The position numbers and the translations under genes are program-made. From Alphaproteobacteria bacterium (GTDB taxonomy: Bacteria; Pseudomonadota; Alphaproteobacteria; JAAEOK01): 64,000 nucleotides of DNA. Shown piece after piece: positions 1 to 8,730 of the stretch. The notes below the pieces were generated by a model that had not been told where the DNA came from, searched no databases, and saw only the letters and a list, made by a program, of their open reading frames with translations. Position 1 is the stretch's first letter; each line of letters starts with the position of its first letter. Location: NCBI GenBank assembly GCA_024244705.1, contig JAAEOK010000073.1, positions 1 to 64,000 of the forward strand. The letters are read 5' to 3'.

Positions 1-174
1 ACGCATGGAATGCATCACGAACGGTCAGTGCCAAACAAAACAGCACCGCCGCCCGCGCATCCCTTCCAGATTCACAATCTCAAACAACAATAAACATTAG
101 CCAAGCGCCAAAAAAACAAACGCCAGACCAAAAAACACGGCACGGGAGCGGGCTCCCGAGCCGTGCTGCAGGGC
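1..174 (-). ncRNA. 5' leader of a leftward rRNA-type operon (partial)
   Basis: On the minus strand, downstream of a consensus promoter, there is a boxA-like element TGTTGTTTGA (80-89). It is followed by a G-rich boxC-like stretch, GGATGCGCGGGCGGCGG (46-62). This arrangement of boxA-like sequence and purine/GCGGGCGGC block is typical of rRNA operon leaders in Alphaproteobacteria, where it recruits the antitermination complex. No reading frame is evident on this strand. The 16S gene itself would lie beyond position 1, so the assignment is an inference from the leader alone. Confidence 0.55.
131..165 (-). terminator. terminator-like hairpin at the start of the leftward leader
   Basis: Arms at 153-165 and 136-148 pair over 12 base pairs with one A/A mismatch around a 4-base loop. 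On the minus strand the stem is followed by six T residues. It sits only about 10 bases after the predicted start of the leftward transcript. It could be an early attenuator or a 5' stabilising structure. No gene to its right on the minus strand needs a terminator. Confidence 0.5.
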
Positions 175-178
175 CGGG

Positions 179-207
179 TTTATACTGGCCGGACCCCAAC
201 CTGTCAA
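179..207 (-). promoter_or_regulatory. consensus sigma-70 promoter reading left (rRNA-type)
   Basis: Reading the minus strand, the -35 is TTGACA (202-207) and the -10 is TATAAA (179-184), with a 17-base spacer. This is a near-perfect vegetative promoter. An AT-richer stretch lies just upstream of the -35. Transcription would start near 172-174 and run out of the left edge. Strength and position fit a stable-RNA operon. Confidence 0.7.
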
Positions 208-255
208 ACCCTTTATCAAATCTCTGTAACTTTTCGCTAACTCTGCGTTAAGCCG

Positions 256-285
256 TTGACAGCTATAAGTGATTTGAGGAATGTT
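256..285 (+). promoter_or_regulatory. possible promoter for the M23 peptidase gene
   Basis: TTGACA at 256-261 is followed 18 bases later by a weak -10-like AATGTT (280-285). It lies about 170 bases upstream of the TTG start at 454. The -10 match is poor, so this is only a candidate. Confidence 0.25.
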
Positions 286-453
286 AGGGCTATCGCGAGC
301 GCCCGCAGGGAGGCGGCGCAGCGAGACTTTCTGGGGGACCGATCAAGGCCTCTTGAATGGTACATTCGCGCGGAAATCGGATATCCACGCTGCAGCTACT
401 TTTGCGCGCCACGAAATGACTTGAGCTAAACATCAAAATAAACGTGGAAGCCC

Positions 454-2046
454 TTGGAAAATAAACAAATTAAGATTGACAGACTCGCGAGTAGCGGGCA
501 ATTTGACAATGATCAGCGGACCCACGACGCAACGGGCGAAAGTGTGTCACCGGTAGCCGAGCGCTATGAAAGCAAGGTGCCGAAACCGGCATTGCCACGC
601 GGACGCGTCGCGGCCTTGCGCGCCGCCATGATGCTTCCTCTGCTGGCCCTGGCGACGGCGAGCGTTGCCGGCCTCCTCGGTTACAACGAAGCCAAAACAT
701 TCAAATCGTTCAAATCGGCGAACGCGAGCCTGCCGACCAAGGACATGACCGATCCGCCGGCACCGTTGTTCGTGACCGCGGCGGTCCCGGCTCCGGCGCC
801 GACACGGATCGCGCCACAGATGTGGGGCACGGCCGACCTGGATTCCCTGCGCGATGCGGATAGCTTGGTTCGCCTGGTCGGTGTCGCCGATTGGCGCCTT
901 GAAGAAAACCTGATGCGCGAGCGCAGCCGGCAAATCATTCGTGTCGGCAAAGGCGACACCTTGAGCACGTTGTTGACCGGTGCCGGCGTCGCACGCGAAG
1001 ACGCGTTGCAGACGGTGAGTGCGCTGAAGCGGGTTTACGACCCGCGGCGCATTTGGCCGGGCCAAGAGATCGCCTTGAAATTCGATCCGCTGGTCGATGA
1101 TCCGGCCGGGTATCAGGGCCTCAGCATCGATCGCAGTTACGATCGGCAGATCGTCGTCGCGCGCGACGACGATGGCAGCTTCGGCGCCAAGGAAGTTCGT
1201 CGTGCGCTGACGCAGGAACCGCGAATCGGCGGCGGCGTGATCACCAGCAGCCTGTTCGAGACCGGCGCGGCCGCGGGCATGCCGCCGGCCGTCCTGGTCG
1301 AGATGATTCGCGCGTTCAGCTACGACGTCGACTTCCAGCGCGAGATCCGACAGGGCGATTCGTTCGAAGTCCTTTACGAGCGGATCAAGGATGACACCGG
1401 CGAAGTCGTGCACCCGGGCAAGGTGGTCTACGCGGAGCTCGTGTTGAGCGGCAAGGAAAAGCGGTTATTCCGGTTCACACCGAAGAGCGGGATCACCGAT
1501 TTCTTCCACGACAACGGGCACAGCGTTCGGCGCGCCCTGCTACGGACACCGATCGACGGCGCGCGCATTTCGTCCGGTTTCGGCAAGCGCCGGCACCCGA
1601 TCCTCGGCTACAACAAGATGCACAAGGGCCTGGATTTCGCGGCCGCGCGTGGCACACCGATCTACGCCGCCGGCGACGGCAAGATCGAGAAAGCGGGACG
1701 CAACGGCGGCTACGGCAAGTATGTCCGCATCCGCCACAGCGGCGACTACAAGACGGCCTACGCCCATCTCCACCGCATCCAAAAGGGCATCAAGCCCGGG
1801 AAACGCGTCAAGCAGGGCCAGGTCGTCGGCTATGTCGGTTCGACCGGGCGGTCGACCGGCCCACACCTGCACTACGAGGTTCATGTCAAGGGCCGTCAGG
1901 TCAACCCGCTGAGCGTGAAGCTGCCGGCCGGAGAGAAACTCAAGGGCAACGAACTCGAGGCGTTTCGGACCGCGAAGGCGGAAATCGAACGGACCTATGC
2001 TAGCGTTGCCGGCGTCACACGAGTCGCTCAGAACGCCCACCAATAG
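454..2046 (+). CDS. M23 family metallopeptidase (murein endopeptidase)
   Basis: A 530-residue membrane-anchored peptidoglycan endopeptidase of the LytM/M23 type, expected to cut cross-links in the periplasm. One membrane segment lies around residues 59-77, after a charged cytoplasmic tail. A LysM/OapA-like region occupies about 155-215. The C-terminal M23 domain (about 365-485) carries all zinc and catalytic residues: H390 and D394 in HKGLDF, H438/H440 in AHLH, and H471/H473 in HLHYE, so it looks active. The chosen start is TTG at 454. A GTG at 444 is out of frame, and the next in-frame ATG codons are near residue 59, inside the membrane segment. The gene is divergent from the leftward rRNA-type leader. 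Confidence 0.9.
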   Translation: MENKQIKIDRLASSGQFDNDQRTHDATGESVSPVAERYESKVPKPALPRGRVAALRAAMMLPLLALATASVAGLLGYNEAKTFKSFKSANASLPTKDMTDPPAPLFVTAAVPAPAPTRIAPQMWGTADLDSLRDADSLVRLVGVADWRLEENLMRERSRQIIRVGKGDTLSTLLTGAGVAREDALQTVSALKRVYDPRRIWPGQEIALKFDPLVDDPAGYQGLSIDRSYDRQIVVARDDDGSFGAKEVRRALTQEPRIGGGVITSSLFETGAAAGMPPAVLVEMIRAFSYDVDFQREIRQGDSFEVLYERIKDDTGEVVHPGKVVYAELVLSGKEKRLFRFTPKSGITDFFHDNGHSVRRALLRTPIDGARISSGFGKRRHPILGYNKMHKGLDFAAARGTPIYAAGDGKIEKAGRNGGYGKYVRIRHSGDYKTAYAHLHRIQKGIKPGKRVKQGQVVGYVGSTGRSTGPHLHYEVHVKGRQVNPLSVKLPAGEKLKGNELEAFRTAKAEIERTYASVAGVTRVAQNAHQ

Positions 2047-2148
2047 CAGCCTTTCGGACCTGAATGCGGGCGCCGGCCAGCGTCGCGCCGCCGCATCGGC
2101 CGTAACCCAACCTGAGTCGGATCGATCGATGGCGGGTGGAGCCTGATC

Positions 2149-2862
2149 GTGAATCCGTGTGTCAGCGACTTTACCCTTGGGGTCGTCATGCTCGACACGC
2201 GCTTTCCGCGACCGGTCGGCGACATCGGCAATCCGGCGACGTTCCCGTTCGCGACCCGGTATCGCACGGTGCCAAAAGCTACGGTTGCGTCGGTCGCAAC
2301 CGCGCAAGACATAGCCGAGAGCCTGGTCGGCGCCGTGACCGGCGCGGCGCTCGACCTCGCCGCCGAGGGCGCCGATCTGATCGCCACCAGTTGCGGTTTC
2401 CTGGCCCCGCTTCAGGACCGGCTGCAAGCGCGCGTCGCGGTCCCCGTGCTAACCTCGTCGCTGCTGCTTCTGCCAACCATCCGGGCCCGCTGCGGCGCGG
2501 GGCCGGTAGGAATTCTCACCTTCGATTCGCGCCGCCTTTCGCCGCGCCATTTCGGCCCCTATTTCGATTCCGGCGACGTCGTCGAGGGGATCGAGAGCGG
2601 CGCCGAACTCTATACCGTGATCGACGAGGACCGGGACCAATTGGACGTCGAGCGCGCCGCCGCCGATACCGTTGCCGCCGCGCAACGCCTGGTGGCTCGG
2701 TATAACGGACTCCGTGCGATCCTGTTCGAATGCACGAATCTGTCGCCCTACCGCGACGCGGTCGCCGCCGCCACGGGCTTGCCGGTCTTCGACATCAATC
2801 AGGCGATCGTCGACCACGCCGGCGGCCACGAACTTCTTGGCTGCGGGGCGCGGAACGCCTAG
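2149..2862 (+). CDS. aspartate/glutamate racemase family protein
   Basis: A 237-residue soluble protein of the Asp/Glu/hydantoin racemase superfamily. Two cysteine motifs expected of this fold are present, TSCGF near residue 84 and FECTNLSPY near residue 193, consistent with a two-cysteine proton-transfer mechanism or a related isomerase/decarboxylase activity. It starts at GTG 2149. The gene lies 48 bases upstream of a TRAP solute-binding protein on the same strand, so it probably shares that operon. Its substrate may be what the transporter imports. The exact reaction (amino acid racemase, maleate isomerase or hydantoin racemase) cannot be read from the sequence. Confidence 0.75.
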   Translation: MNPCVSDFTLGVVMLDTRFPRPVGDIGNPATFPFATRYRTVPKATVASVATAQDIAESLVGAVTGAALDLAAEGADLIATSCGFLAPLQDRLQARVAVPVLTSSLLLLPTIRARCGAGPVGILTFDSRRLSPRHFGPYFDSGDVVEGIESGAELYTVIDEDRDQLDVERAAADTVAAAQRLVARYNGLRAILFECTNLSPYRDAVAAATGLPVFDINQAIVDHAGGHELLGCGARNA

Positions 2863-2910
2863 CATAGCGCCAAGCCATCTACCAAGAATCGAACTCCAGG
2901 GAGTGCAATC

Positions 2911-3897
2911 ATGAACTATACGACGGCACGAATCATGTCCGGGATCGCAGCGCTCGGCATCATTTATGCAGGCACTGCAGCAATGGCGGCGGAGAAATGG
3001 GACATGCCGCTGGCCTATTCGGCAACCAACTACCACTCGCAGAATGCGACCAATTTCGCGGCGGCGGTCACAGAGGCGACCGGCGGTGAACTCGAGATCG
3101 TAACGCACCCATCCGGTTCGTTGTTCAAGGGCGGCGAGATATTCCGCGCCGTTCGTACCGGACAGGCACCGATTGGCGAGCGCTTGATTTCCGCTCTCGG
3201 CAACGAGGACCCGATCTTTGAAATCGACGCCCTTCCGTTTCTCGCCACCAGCTTCGACGGCGCATTCAAGCTCTATCAGGCATCGAAGCCGGCGATGGTG
3301 GCGGTGCTCGAAGAGAAGGGCTTGAAACTTCTTTATGCGGTGCCGTGGCCGCCCCAGGGCCTCTACATGAAGACCCCGGTCACCAGCACCGCCGATATGA
3401 AGGACGTCAAATTCCGCGCCTACAATGCGGCGACCTCCCGATTGGCCGAGTTGATGGGAGCCGTGCCGACGAAGATCGAGGCCGCCGAACTGACCCAGGC
3501 CTTTGCCACCGGCGTTGCCGACAGCATGATCTCGTCCGGATCGACCGGCTACGACCGCAAGATCTGGGAACACGTCAAGTACTGGTACGACGTCCAGGCT
3601 TGGCTGCCGAAGAACATGGTAGTGGTCAATCTCGAGTCGTGGAACACGCTCGACGCGCCGACCCAGGGCGTCGTTCTCGGCGCCGCCGCAATGGCCGAGA
3701 TCGCCGGTTGGCAGAAAGCCGAGGAATTGGCCGGTTGGTACGCCGAACAATTGGCGGCCAACGGCATGGTGGTCGAGGGGCCGGGCGAACAGCTGCGGGC
3801 CGACTTCATGGCGATCGGCGAGACCATGACCAAGGAATGGCTCGAGCGCGCCGGCGATGCCGGTGCGGCGGTCGTCGAATCCTACAATCAGATGTAA
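2911..3897 (+). CDS. TRAP transporter substrate-binding protein (DctP family)
   Basis: A 328-residue periplasmic solute receptor of a tripartite ATP-independent transporter. A signal peptide covers about residues 1-26, ending at AMAAE. The body has the DctP pattern, with KFRAYN near residue 170 supplying the arginine that usually binds a substrate carboxylate. The protein captures an organic acid and delivers it to the membrane subunits encoded next. A GGGAG ribosome-binding site lies ahead of the ATG. A long hairpin follows the gene. The ligand is unknown; the preceding racemase-family gene hints at an amino acid or a related acid. Confidence 0.9.
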   Translation: MNYTTARIMSGIAALGIIYAGTAAMAAEKWDMPLAYSATNYHSQNATNFAAAVTEATGGELEIVTHPSGSLFKGGEIFRAVRTGQAPIGERLISALGNEDPIFEIDALPFLATSFDGAFKLYQASKPAMVAVLEEKGLKLLYAVPWPPQGLYMKTPVTSTADMKDVKFRAYNAATSRLAELMGAVPTKIEAAELTQAFATGVADSMISSGSTGYDRKIWEHVKYWYDVQAWLPKNMVVVNLESWNTLDAPTQGVVLGAAAMAEIAGWQKAEELAGWYAEQLAANGMVVEGPGEQLRADFMAIGETMTKEWLERAGDAGAAVVESYNQM

Positions 3898-3908
3898 GCT
3901 TACAGCTG

Positions 3909-3940
3909 TGGCTGCGGCGGTCCGGGGACTGCCGCAGCCA
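3909..3940 (+). other. intercistronic stem-loop between TRAP genes
   Basis: TGGCTGCGGC (3909-3918) pairs perfectly with GCCGCAGCCA (3931-3940). The loop can extend the stem by four more pairs, leaving a 4-base loop. No T-run follows, so it is probably not a terminator. Such stems after a binding-protein gene often stabilise the upstream message and keep binding-protein levels above those of the permease. Confidence 0.6.
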
Positions 3941-3961
3941 ACTTGATCAGGGTTCTTATCA

Positions 3962-4495
3962 ATGACCGTGCTTCACACCCTCGACCGGTTTCTCGACCGG
4001 CTCTACGGGTGGTGCGGATATGTCTCGGCCGGCCTCTTGGTCCTGCTCGCCGGGCTTGTCACGACGAGCATCGTCAGTCGTCTGTTCAGCGTGTTCATTC
4101 CCGGAATTACGGAGTATTCCGGCTATACCATGGCAGCGGCGAGCTTTCTCGCCTTCGCCTATACCTTCCGCGAAAACGGCCACATTCGCGTCGCCATACT
4201 GCTCGGCGCGCTGCACGGCCGGCGACGTTGGGCCCTGCAATTATGGTGCCTCGCGGCGGCCACGATCATCGCCGGCTATTTCGCCTATTACATCGTCAAG
4301 ATGGCCCATGTGTCCTGGAAGCTCGGTGACCGCAGCGAAGGCGCCGACGCTACCCTGTTGTGGATACCGCAGGCGGTGACCGCCTTCGGCGCCGCCATCC
4401 TGGCAATCTGCATCGCCCACCATCTGATCCGATTCGTTTTCGCTACCGAACCGGCGGCTGCCGACAGCGAGATCGAAGCGCCGCCAGAGCCATGA
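3962..4495 (+). CDS. TRAP transporter small permease (DctQ family)
   Basis: A 177-residue integral membrane protein with four hydrophobic segments (about 20-40, 52-72, 92-112, 136-156), the usual size and topology of a TRAP DctQ subunit. It couples the periplasmic receptor to the large permease. Its stop codon overlaps the start of the next gene in an ATGA, indicating translational coupling. The acidic C-terminal tail is typical of the family. The identification depends partly on the neighbouring receptor and DctM genes, because DctQ sequences are poorly conserved. Confidence 0.88.
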   Translation: MTVLHTLDRFLDRLYGWCGYVSAGLLVLLAGLVTTSIVSRLFSVFIPGITEYSGYTMAAASFLAFAYTFRENGHIRVAILLGALHGRRRWALQLWCLAAATIIAGYFAYYIVKMAHVSWKLGDRSEGADATLLWIPQAVTAFGAAILAICIAHHLIRFVFATEPAAADSEIEAPPEP

Positions 4496-5799
4496 ACGAG
4501 CTTTATCTGACACTGATATTCATGGCGATCCTGTTCTTCTTCCTCGGAACGGGGATCTGGGTTGCGCTCAGCCTGATCGGCGTGGCCGTGGTCGGCATGT
4601 TGCTGTTTACCTCGAGGCCGGTCGGCGACGCCATGGCGACGACGATCTGGGGCGCCAGTTCGTCTTGGTCTCTGACCGCCTTGCCCTTGTTCATTTGGAT
4701 GGGTGAGATCCTGTTCCGCACCAAGCTATCGGAGAATCTGTTTCGTGGTCTCACGCCCTGGATGCAGCGCCTGCCGGGCGGGCTCCTGCACGTCAATATC
4801 GCCGGCTCGGCGATCTTCGCGGCCATCTCCGGCTCATCCGCGGCAACCGTCGCCACGGTCGGCAAGATGTCGATACCGGAACTCCGAAAACGGCAATACC
4901 CCGAACGCATGATCGTCGGCACGCTCGCTGGAGCCGGCACGCTCGGCTTGCTGATACCGCCCTCGATCACGCTGATCATCTATGGCGTCACGGTCAACGA
5001 ATCGATCGCCAAGCTGTTCATTGCCGGCATCCTGCCGGGCATTGGGCTGGCACTGATGTTCATGGGCTATGTCGCGATCTGGGCGATCGTCAAGCAGCAG
5101 AAAGGAGAGGCCGACGCGCGGCACTATAATTGGGGTGAGAAGCTACGCGCGCTTGGACTTCTGGGGCCGGTGATCGCCCTGATTCTCGCGGTGATGGGGT
5201 CGATCTATTTGGGCTACGCGACGGCCACGGAAGCGGCGGTCCTTGGCGTAATCGGTGGCCTCGTGCTATCGGCGGCACAGAAATCACTGAACTGGGATTC
5301 GTTCTTCGCGTCGCTACTCGGCGCGACCCGAACGTCGGCGATGATCGCCTTCATCCTTGCCGGCTCGTCGTTCCTGTCGCTGGCGATGGGGTTCACCGGT
5401 TTGCCGCGTGCCTTGGCCCTATGGATCGGCGCCCTCGAATTGAGCCCGATCGCGCTGATCGCGGCGTTGACGGTTTTCTATATCGTGCTCGGCTGCTTCC
5501 TCGACGGTATTTCGGCCGTGGTATTGACCATGGCGGTGATCGAACCGCTGGTGCGCCAATCCGGCTTCGACATGATCTGGTTCGGCATCTACCTGATGGT
5601 GGTCGTGGAGATGGCGCAGATCACGCCGCCGATCGGCTTCAACTTGTTTGTTTTGCAAGGCATGACCGGGCACGACATGGGCTTCATCGCGCGTGCCGCG
5701 ATCCCGCTTTTTTTCATCATGGTCCTGGCCGTCGCCGTGCTCGTCGCCTTCCCTGGGATCGCGACCTATCTGCCCAGCATCATGTCGGCGCGGCCGTGA
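4492..5799 (+). CDS. TRAP transporter large permease (DctM family)
   Basis: A 435-residue polytopic membrane protein with about 12 hydrophobic segments, the ion-coupled transport subunit of the TRAP system. Family hallmarks include the glycine/serine-rich stretch SGSSAATVATVG and the LIPPSI hairpin in the first repeat, mirrored by ITPPIGFNLFVLQG in the second. The ATG at 4492 overlaps the dctQ stop codon. The reading frame stays open further upstream, but that extension merely shadows dctQ. The operon ends here, with an imperfect stem in the convergent gap before clpB. Confidence 0.92.
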   Translation: MNELYLTLIFMAILFFFLGTGIWVALSLIGVAVVGMLLFTSRPVGDAMATTIWGASSSWSLTALPLFIWMGEILFRTKLSENLFRGLTPWMQRLPGGLLHVNIAGSAIFAAISGSSAATVATVGKMSIPELRKRQYPERMIVGTLAGAGTLGLLIPPSITLIIYGVTVNESIAKLFIAGILPGIGLALMFMGYVAIWAIVKQQKGEADARHYNWGEKLRALGLLGPVIALILAVMGSIYLGYATATEAAVLGVIGGLVLSAAQKSLNWDSFFASLLGATRTSAMIAFILAGSSFLSLAMGFTGLPRALALWIGALELSPIALIAALTVFYIVLGCFLDGISAVVLTMAVIEPLVRQSGFDMIWFGIYLMVVVEMAQITPPIGFNLFVLQGMTGHDMGFIARAAIPLFFIMVLAVAVLVAFPGIATYLPSIMSARP

Positions 5800-5824
5800 T
5801 TTCGGCTTCGCGGGCCGAAGGCAC

Positions 5825-5853
5825 GCGGACCAATGTAGAGCCACATTGGCCGC
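5825..5853. terminator. stem-loop in the convergent gap between dctM and clpB
   Basis: GCGG plus CCAATGT (5825-5836, one bulged A) pairs with ACATTGG plus CCGC (5843-5853) around a 6-base loop. It sits between two convergent genes, where a bidirectional terminator would be expected. No T-run is present on either side, so termination efficiency is uncertain. Confidence 0.4.
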
Positions 5854-5887
5854 ACGCGCGGTATCGATCGTTCCCGTTGAAAGGCCG

Positions 5888-8488
5888 TTAAGCGGCCTCG
5901 GCCCTGACCGCCTCGCCGTTGATGACGAGGCCACCGTCTCCGGTCGCAACCTCCACCGTGTCGCCGTCCTTGATGCGGCCGGCCAGGATCTGCTCGGCGA
6001 GCGGATTTTGCAGGTGCCGCTGGATTACGCGCTTCAACGGACGCGCCCCATAGACCGGGTCGTATCCGGTGTTGGCCAGCCACTGCAAGGCCCGTTCGTC
6101 GAGGGCGAGGTCGATCTTGCGATCCGCCAGGAGCGCCGTCAGATGGCTCAATTGGATATCGACGATATCCTTCATCTGTTCCCGGGTCAGCCGGCGGAAC
6201 AATAGAATTTCGTCGAGGCGGTTGAGAAATTCGGGCCGGAACGCGGCACGCACCACTTCCATCACCTGCCCGCGCATCGAGTCGACATCCTCGCCCTCGC
6301 CGAGATTGGCCAGGGCTTCGCTGCCCAGATTGGAGGTCAGGATGATGAGCGTGTTGCGGAAATCGACCGTGCGCCCTTGGCCGTCGGTGAGGCGCCCGTC
6401 GTCGAGCACCTGGAGCAGCACATTGAAGACGTCGGGGTGAGCCTTTTCGATCTCGTCGAACAGGATGACCTGGTAGGGCCGCCGCCGCACCGCTTCGGTG
6501 AGCGAACCGCCCTCCTCGTAACCGACATAGCCGGGGGGCGCACCGATCATGCGCGCCACCGCATGTTTTTCCATATATTCCGACATATCGACGCGCAGCA
6601 ATGCGGTCTCGTCGTCGAACAGGAATGCGGCAAGCGCCTTGCTGAGCTCGGTCTTGCCGACGCCGGTCGGCCCCAGGAACAGGAACGACCCGATCGGCCG
6701 GTCGGGGTCCTGCAGTCCGGCGCGCGCGCGACGAACCGCATTGGAAATCGCAACGATCGCCTCGTCCTGACCGATCACGCGCAGATGGAGGTCGTCTTCC
6801 ATGCGCAACAGCTTCTCGCGCTCGCCCTCCAGCATCTTATCGACCGGAATGCCGGTCCACCGGGAGACGATGCTGGCGATCCCATCGGCGGTCACCTCTT
6901 CATTGAGCATCGCGCCACCCTCTTCCGGCGCCTCTTCCGCCGTTTGCAGACGCTTCTGCAGGCCGGGAATGAGGCTGTAGGCGAGTTCGCCGGCGCGGGT
7001 CAGGTCACCGTTTCGCTGGGCGATCTCCAGTTCGTTTCTGGCTTGGTCGAGCTCCTCCTTGATCCTCTGCGCGCTGGCCAACTTTTCTTTCTCGGCCTGC
7101 CAGACCGCAGTCAGATCGGCGGATTTCCGCTCCAGCTCGTCGAGCTCCTCGCCGAGCCTGCCAAGCCTGTCCTTGGATGCCGCATCGCTTTCCTTCTTGA
7201 GCGCTTCCTGCTCGATCTTGAGCTGAATGATGCGCCGGTCGAGCTCATCGATGTCCTCGGGCTTGGAATCCACCTCCATGCGCAGCCGGCTGGCGGCCTC
7301 ATCGACCAGGTCGATGGCCTTATCGGGCAGGAAGCGGTCGGTGATGTAGCGGTTGGATAGGGTCGCGGCGGCGACGATGGCGCCGTCGGTAATACGGATG
7401 CCGTGATGCAGTTCGTACTTTTCCTTCAGCCCGCGCAGGATCGAGATCGTGTCCTCGACGGTCGGTTCGGCGACGAACGCCGGTTGGAACCTCCGCGCCA
7501 GGGCGGCATCCTTCTCGATATGCTTGCGATATTCGTCAAGCGTGGTGGCACCGACACAATGCAGCTCGCCACGGGCGAGCGCCGGCTTCAGCATGTTGGA
7601 GGCGTCCATGGCGCCTTCGGCGGCGCCGGCACCGACCAATGTATGCAGCTCATCGATAAACAGGATGACCTCTCCCGCCGCCGCGGACACTTCCTGCAAC
7701 ACCGCCTTGAGGCGCTCCTCGAACTCGCCGCGGAATTTGGCGCCGGCGATCAAGGCGCCGAGATCGAGTACCAGGAGCCGTTTGTCGCGCAGGCTTTCCG
7801 GCACATCGCCATTGACGATGCGTTGCGCCAAGCCCTCGACGATCGCGGTCTTTCCGACACCGGGCTCGCCGATCAGAACCGGGTTGTTCTTGGTTCGCCG
7901 CGACAGCACCTGGATGGTGCGGCGGATCTCCTCGTCGCGGCCGATCACCGGGTCGACATTGCCTTCGCGCGCCTCCTTGGTCAGGTCGCGCGTATACTTC
8001 TCCAATGCCTGGTAGCTGTCTTCCGCGGTCGCGCTGTCGGCGGTTCGCCCCTTGCGAATCTCGTTGATCGCCTCGTTCAGCTTCTGCGGCGTTAGCCCGG
8101 CCTTTTCAAGGATGTCGGCCGGCGCCGTTCCCGATGCAAGCGCCAGGGCGAGCAGAATTCGCTCGGCGGTGACGTAACCGTCGCCCGCCTTCTCGGCCAA
8201 TTCTTCGGCCTGTTCGAACAGCCGCGCGGTCTCCGGCGTCAGTTGAAGCTGTCCGCTGCCGCCTTCGACCTTGGGTATCTTGGCGAGCGTTGCTTCCGCG
8301 CCCTGGCGGGCCGCCTCGGGATCGCCGCCGGCCACCCGAATCAGGTTGGCGGCCAGGCCTTCCTTGTCCTCGAGGAGCGCCAACAGGACGTGCTCCGGCT
8401 TGAACTGCTGGTGGCCACGCCGAAGCGCAAGCCCTTGCGCCGCTTGTACGAAGCCGCGCGAACGGTCGGTATAGTTTTCGAAATTCAT
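5888..8488 (-). CDS. clpB: ATP-dependent chaperone ClpB
   Basis: An 866-residue Hsp100 disaggregase that threads aggregated proteins through a hexameric pore together with DnaK. Order: N-terminal Clp repeat domain (about 1-145); first AAA+ module with Walker A GEPGVGKT near 207-214; coiled-coil middle domain (about 400-525); second AAA+ module with GPTGVGKT near 607 and pore loop GYVG; then the C-terminal small domain. Length matches the family. The middle domain separates it from ClpA/ClpC, and there is no ClpP-binding tripeptide loop that I recognise. A heat-shock-type promoter lies about 80 bases upstream. Confidence 0.97.
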   Translation of the reverse strand: MNFENYTDRSRGFVQAAQGLALRRGHQQFKPEHVLLALLEDKEGLAANLIRVAGGDPEAARQGAEATLAKIPKVEGGSGQLQLTPETARLFEQAEELAEKAGDGYVTAERILLALALASGTAPADILEKAGLTPQKLNEAINEIRKGRTADSATAEDSYQALEKYTRDLTKEAREGNVDPVIGRDEEIRRTIQVLSRRTKNNPVLIGEPGVGKTAIVEGLAQRIVNGDVPESLRDKRLLVLDLGALIAGAKFRGEFEERLKAVLQEVSAAAGEVILFIDELHTLVGAGAAEGAMDASNMLKPALARGELHCVGATTLDEYRKHIEKDAALARRFQPAFVAEPTVEDTISILRGLKEKYELHHGIRITDGAIVAAATLSNRYITDRFLPDKAIDLVDEAASRLRMEVDSKPEDIDELDRRIIQLKIEQEALKKESDAASKDRLGRLGEELDELERKSADLTAVWQAEKEKLASAQRIKEELDQARNELEIAQRNGDLTRAGELAYSLIPGLQKRLQTAEEAPEEGGAMLNEEVTADGIASIVSRWTGIPVDKMLEGEREKLLRMEDDLHLRVIGQDEAIVAISNAVRRARAGLQDPDRPIGSFLFLGPTGVGKTELSKALAAFLFDDETALLRVDMSEYMEKHAVARMIGAPPGYVGYEEGGSLTEAVRRRPYQVILFDEIEKAHPDVFNVLLQVLDDGRLTDGQGRTVDFRNTLIILTSNLGSEALANLGEGEDVDSMRGQVMEVVRAAFRPEFLNRLDEILLFRRLTREQMKDIVDIQLSHLTALLADRKIDLALDERALQWLANTGYDPVYGARPLKRVIQRHLQNPLAEQILAGRIKDGDTVEVATGDGGLVINGEAVRAEAA

Positions 8489-8568
8489 CGCTCTATTCTC
8501 CCTGGCCCCCTCCTAGAGGCGGGCCGAAAACAGGGCCCCGATTGGGCACCCATGATCTCCAACTCTGT

Positions 8569-8597
8569 ATATGGCCCCGAAAAGTGCCGACTCAAGG
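8569..8597 (-). promoter_or_regulatory. RpoH (sigma-32)-type promoter of clpB
   Basis: On the minus strand CTTGAG (8592-8597) is followed after 15 bases by GGCCATAT (8569-8576). This resembles the heat-shock pattern CTTGAA / CCCCATAT, with six of eight -10 positions matching. It gives clpB a leader of about 70 bases. Heat-shock control of clpB is established in proteobacteria; the site here is a reading of the sequence. Confidence 0.55.
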
Positions 8598-8730
8598 TTT
8601 TCACTTGTCGCAAAATCGCGCGCGATGCACTTAATGATCGCGGCGCCACGATGGCGCCGGAGCGATCGGCGGATCGCCGTCTTTATCGTACCCGATCCGC
8701 GTCGGTATCGCATCGAGCAGGAGCCCCAAC

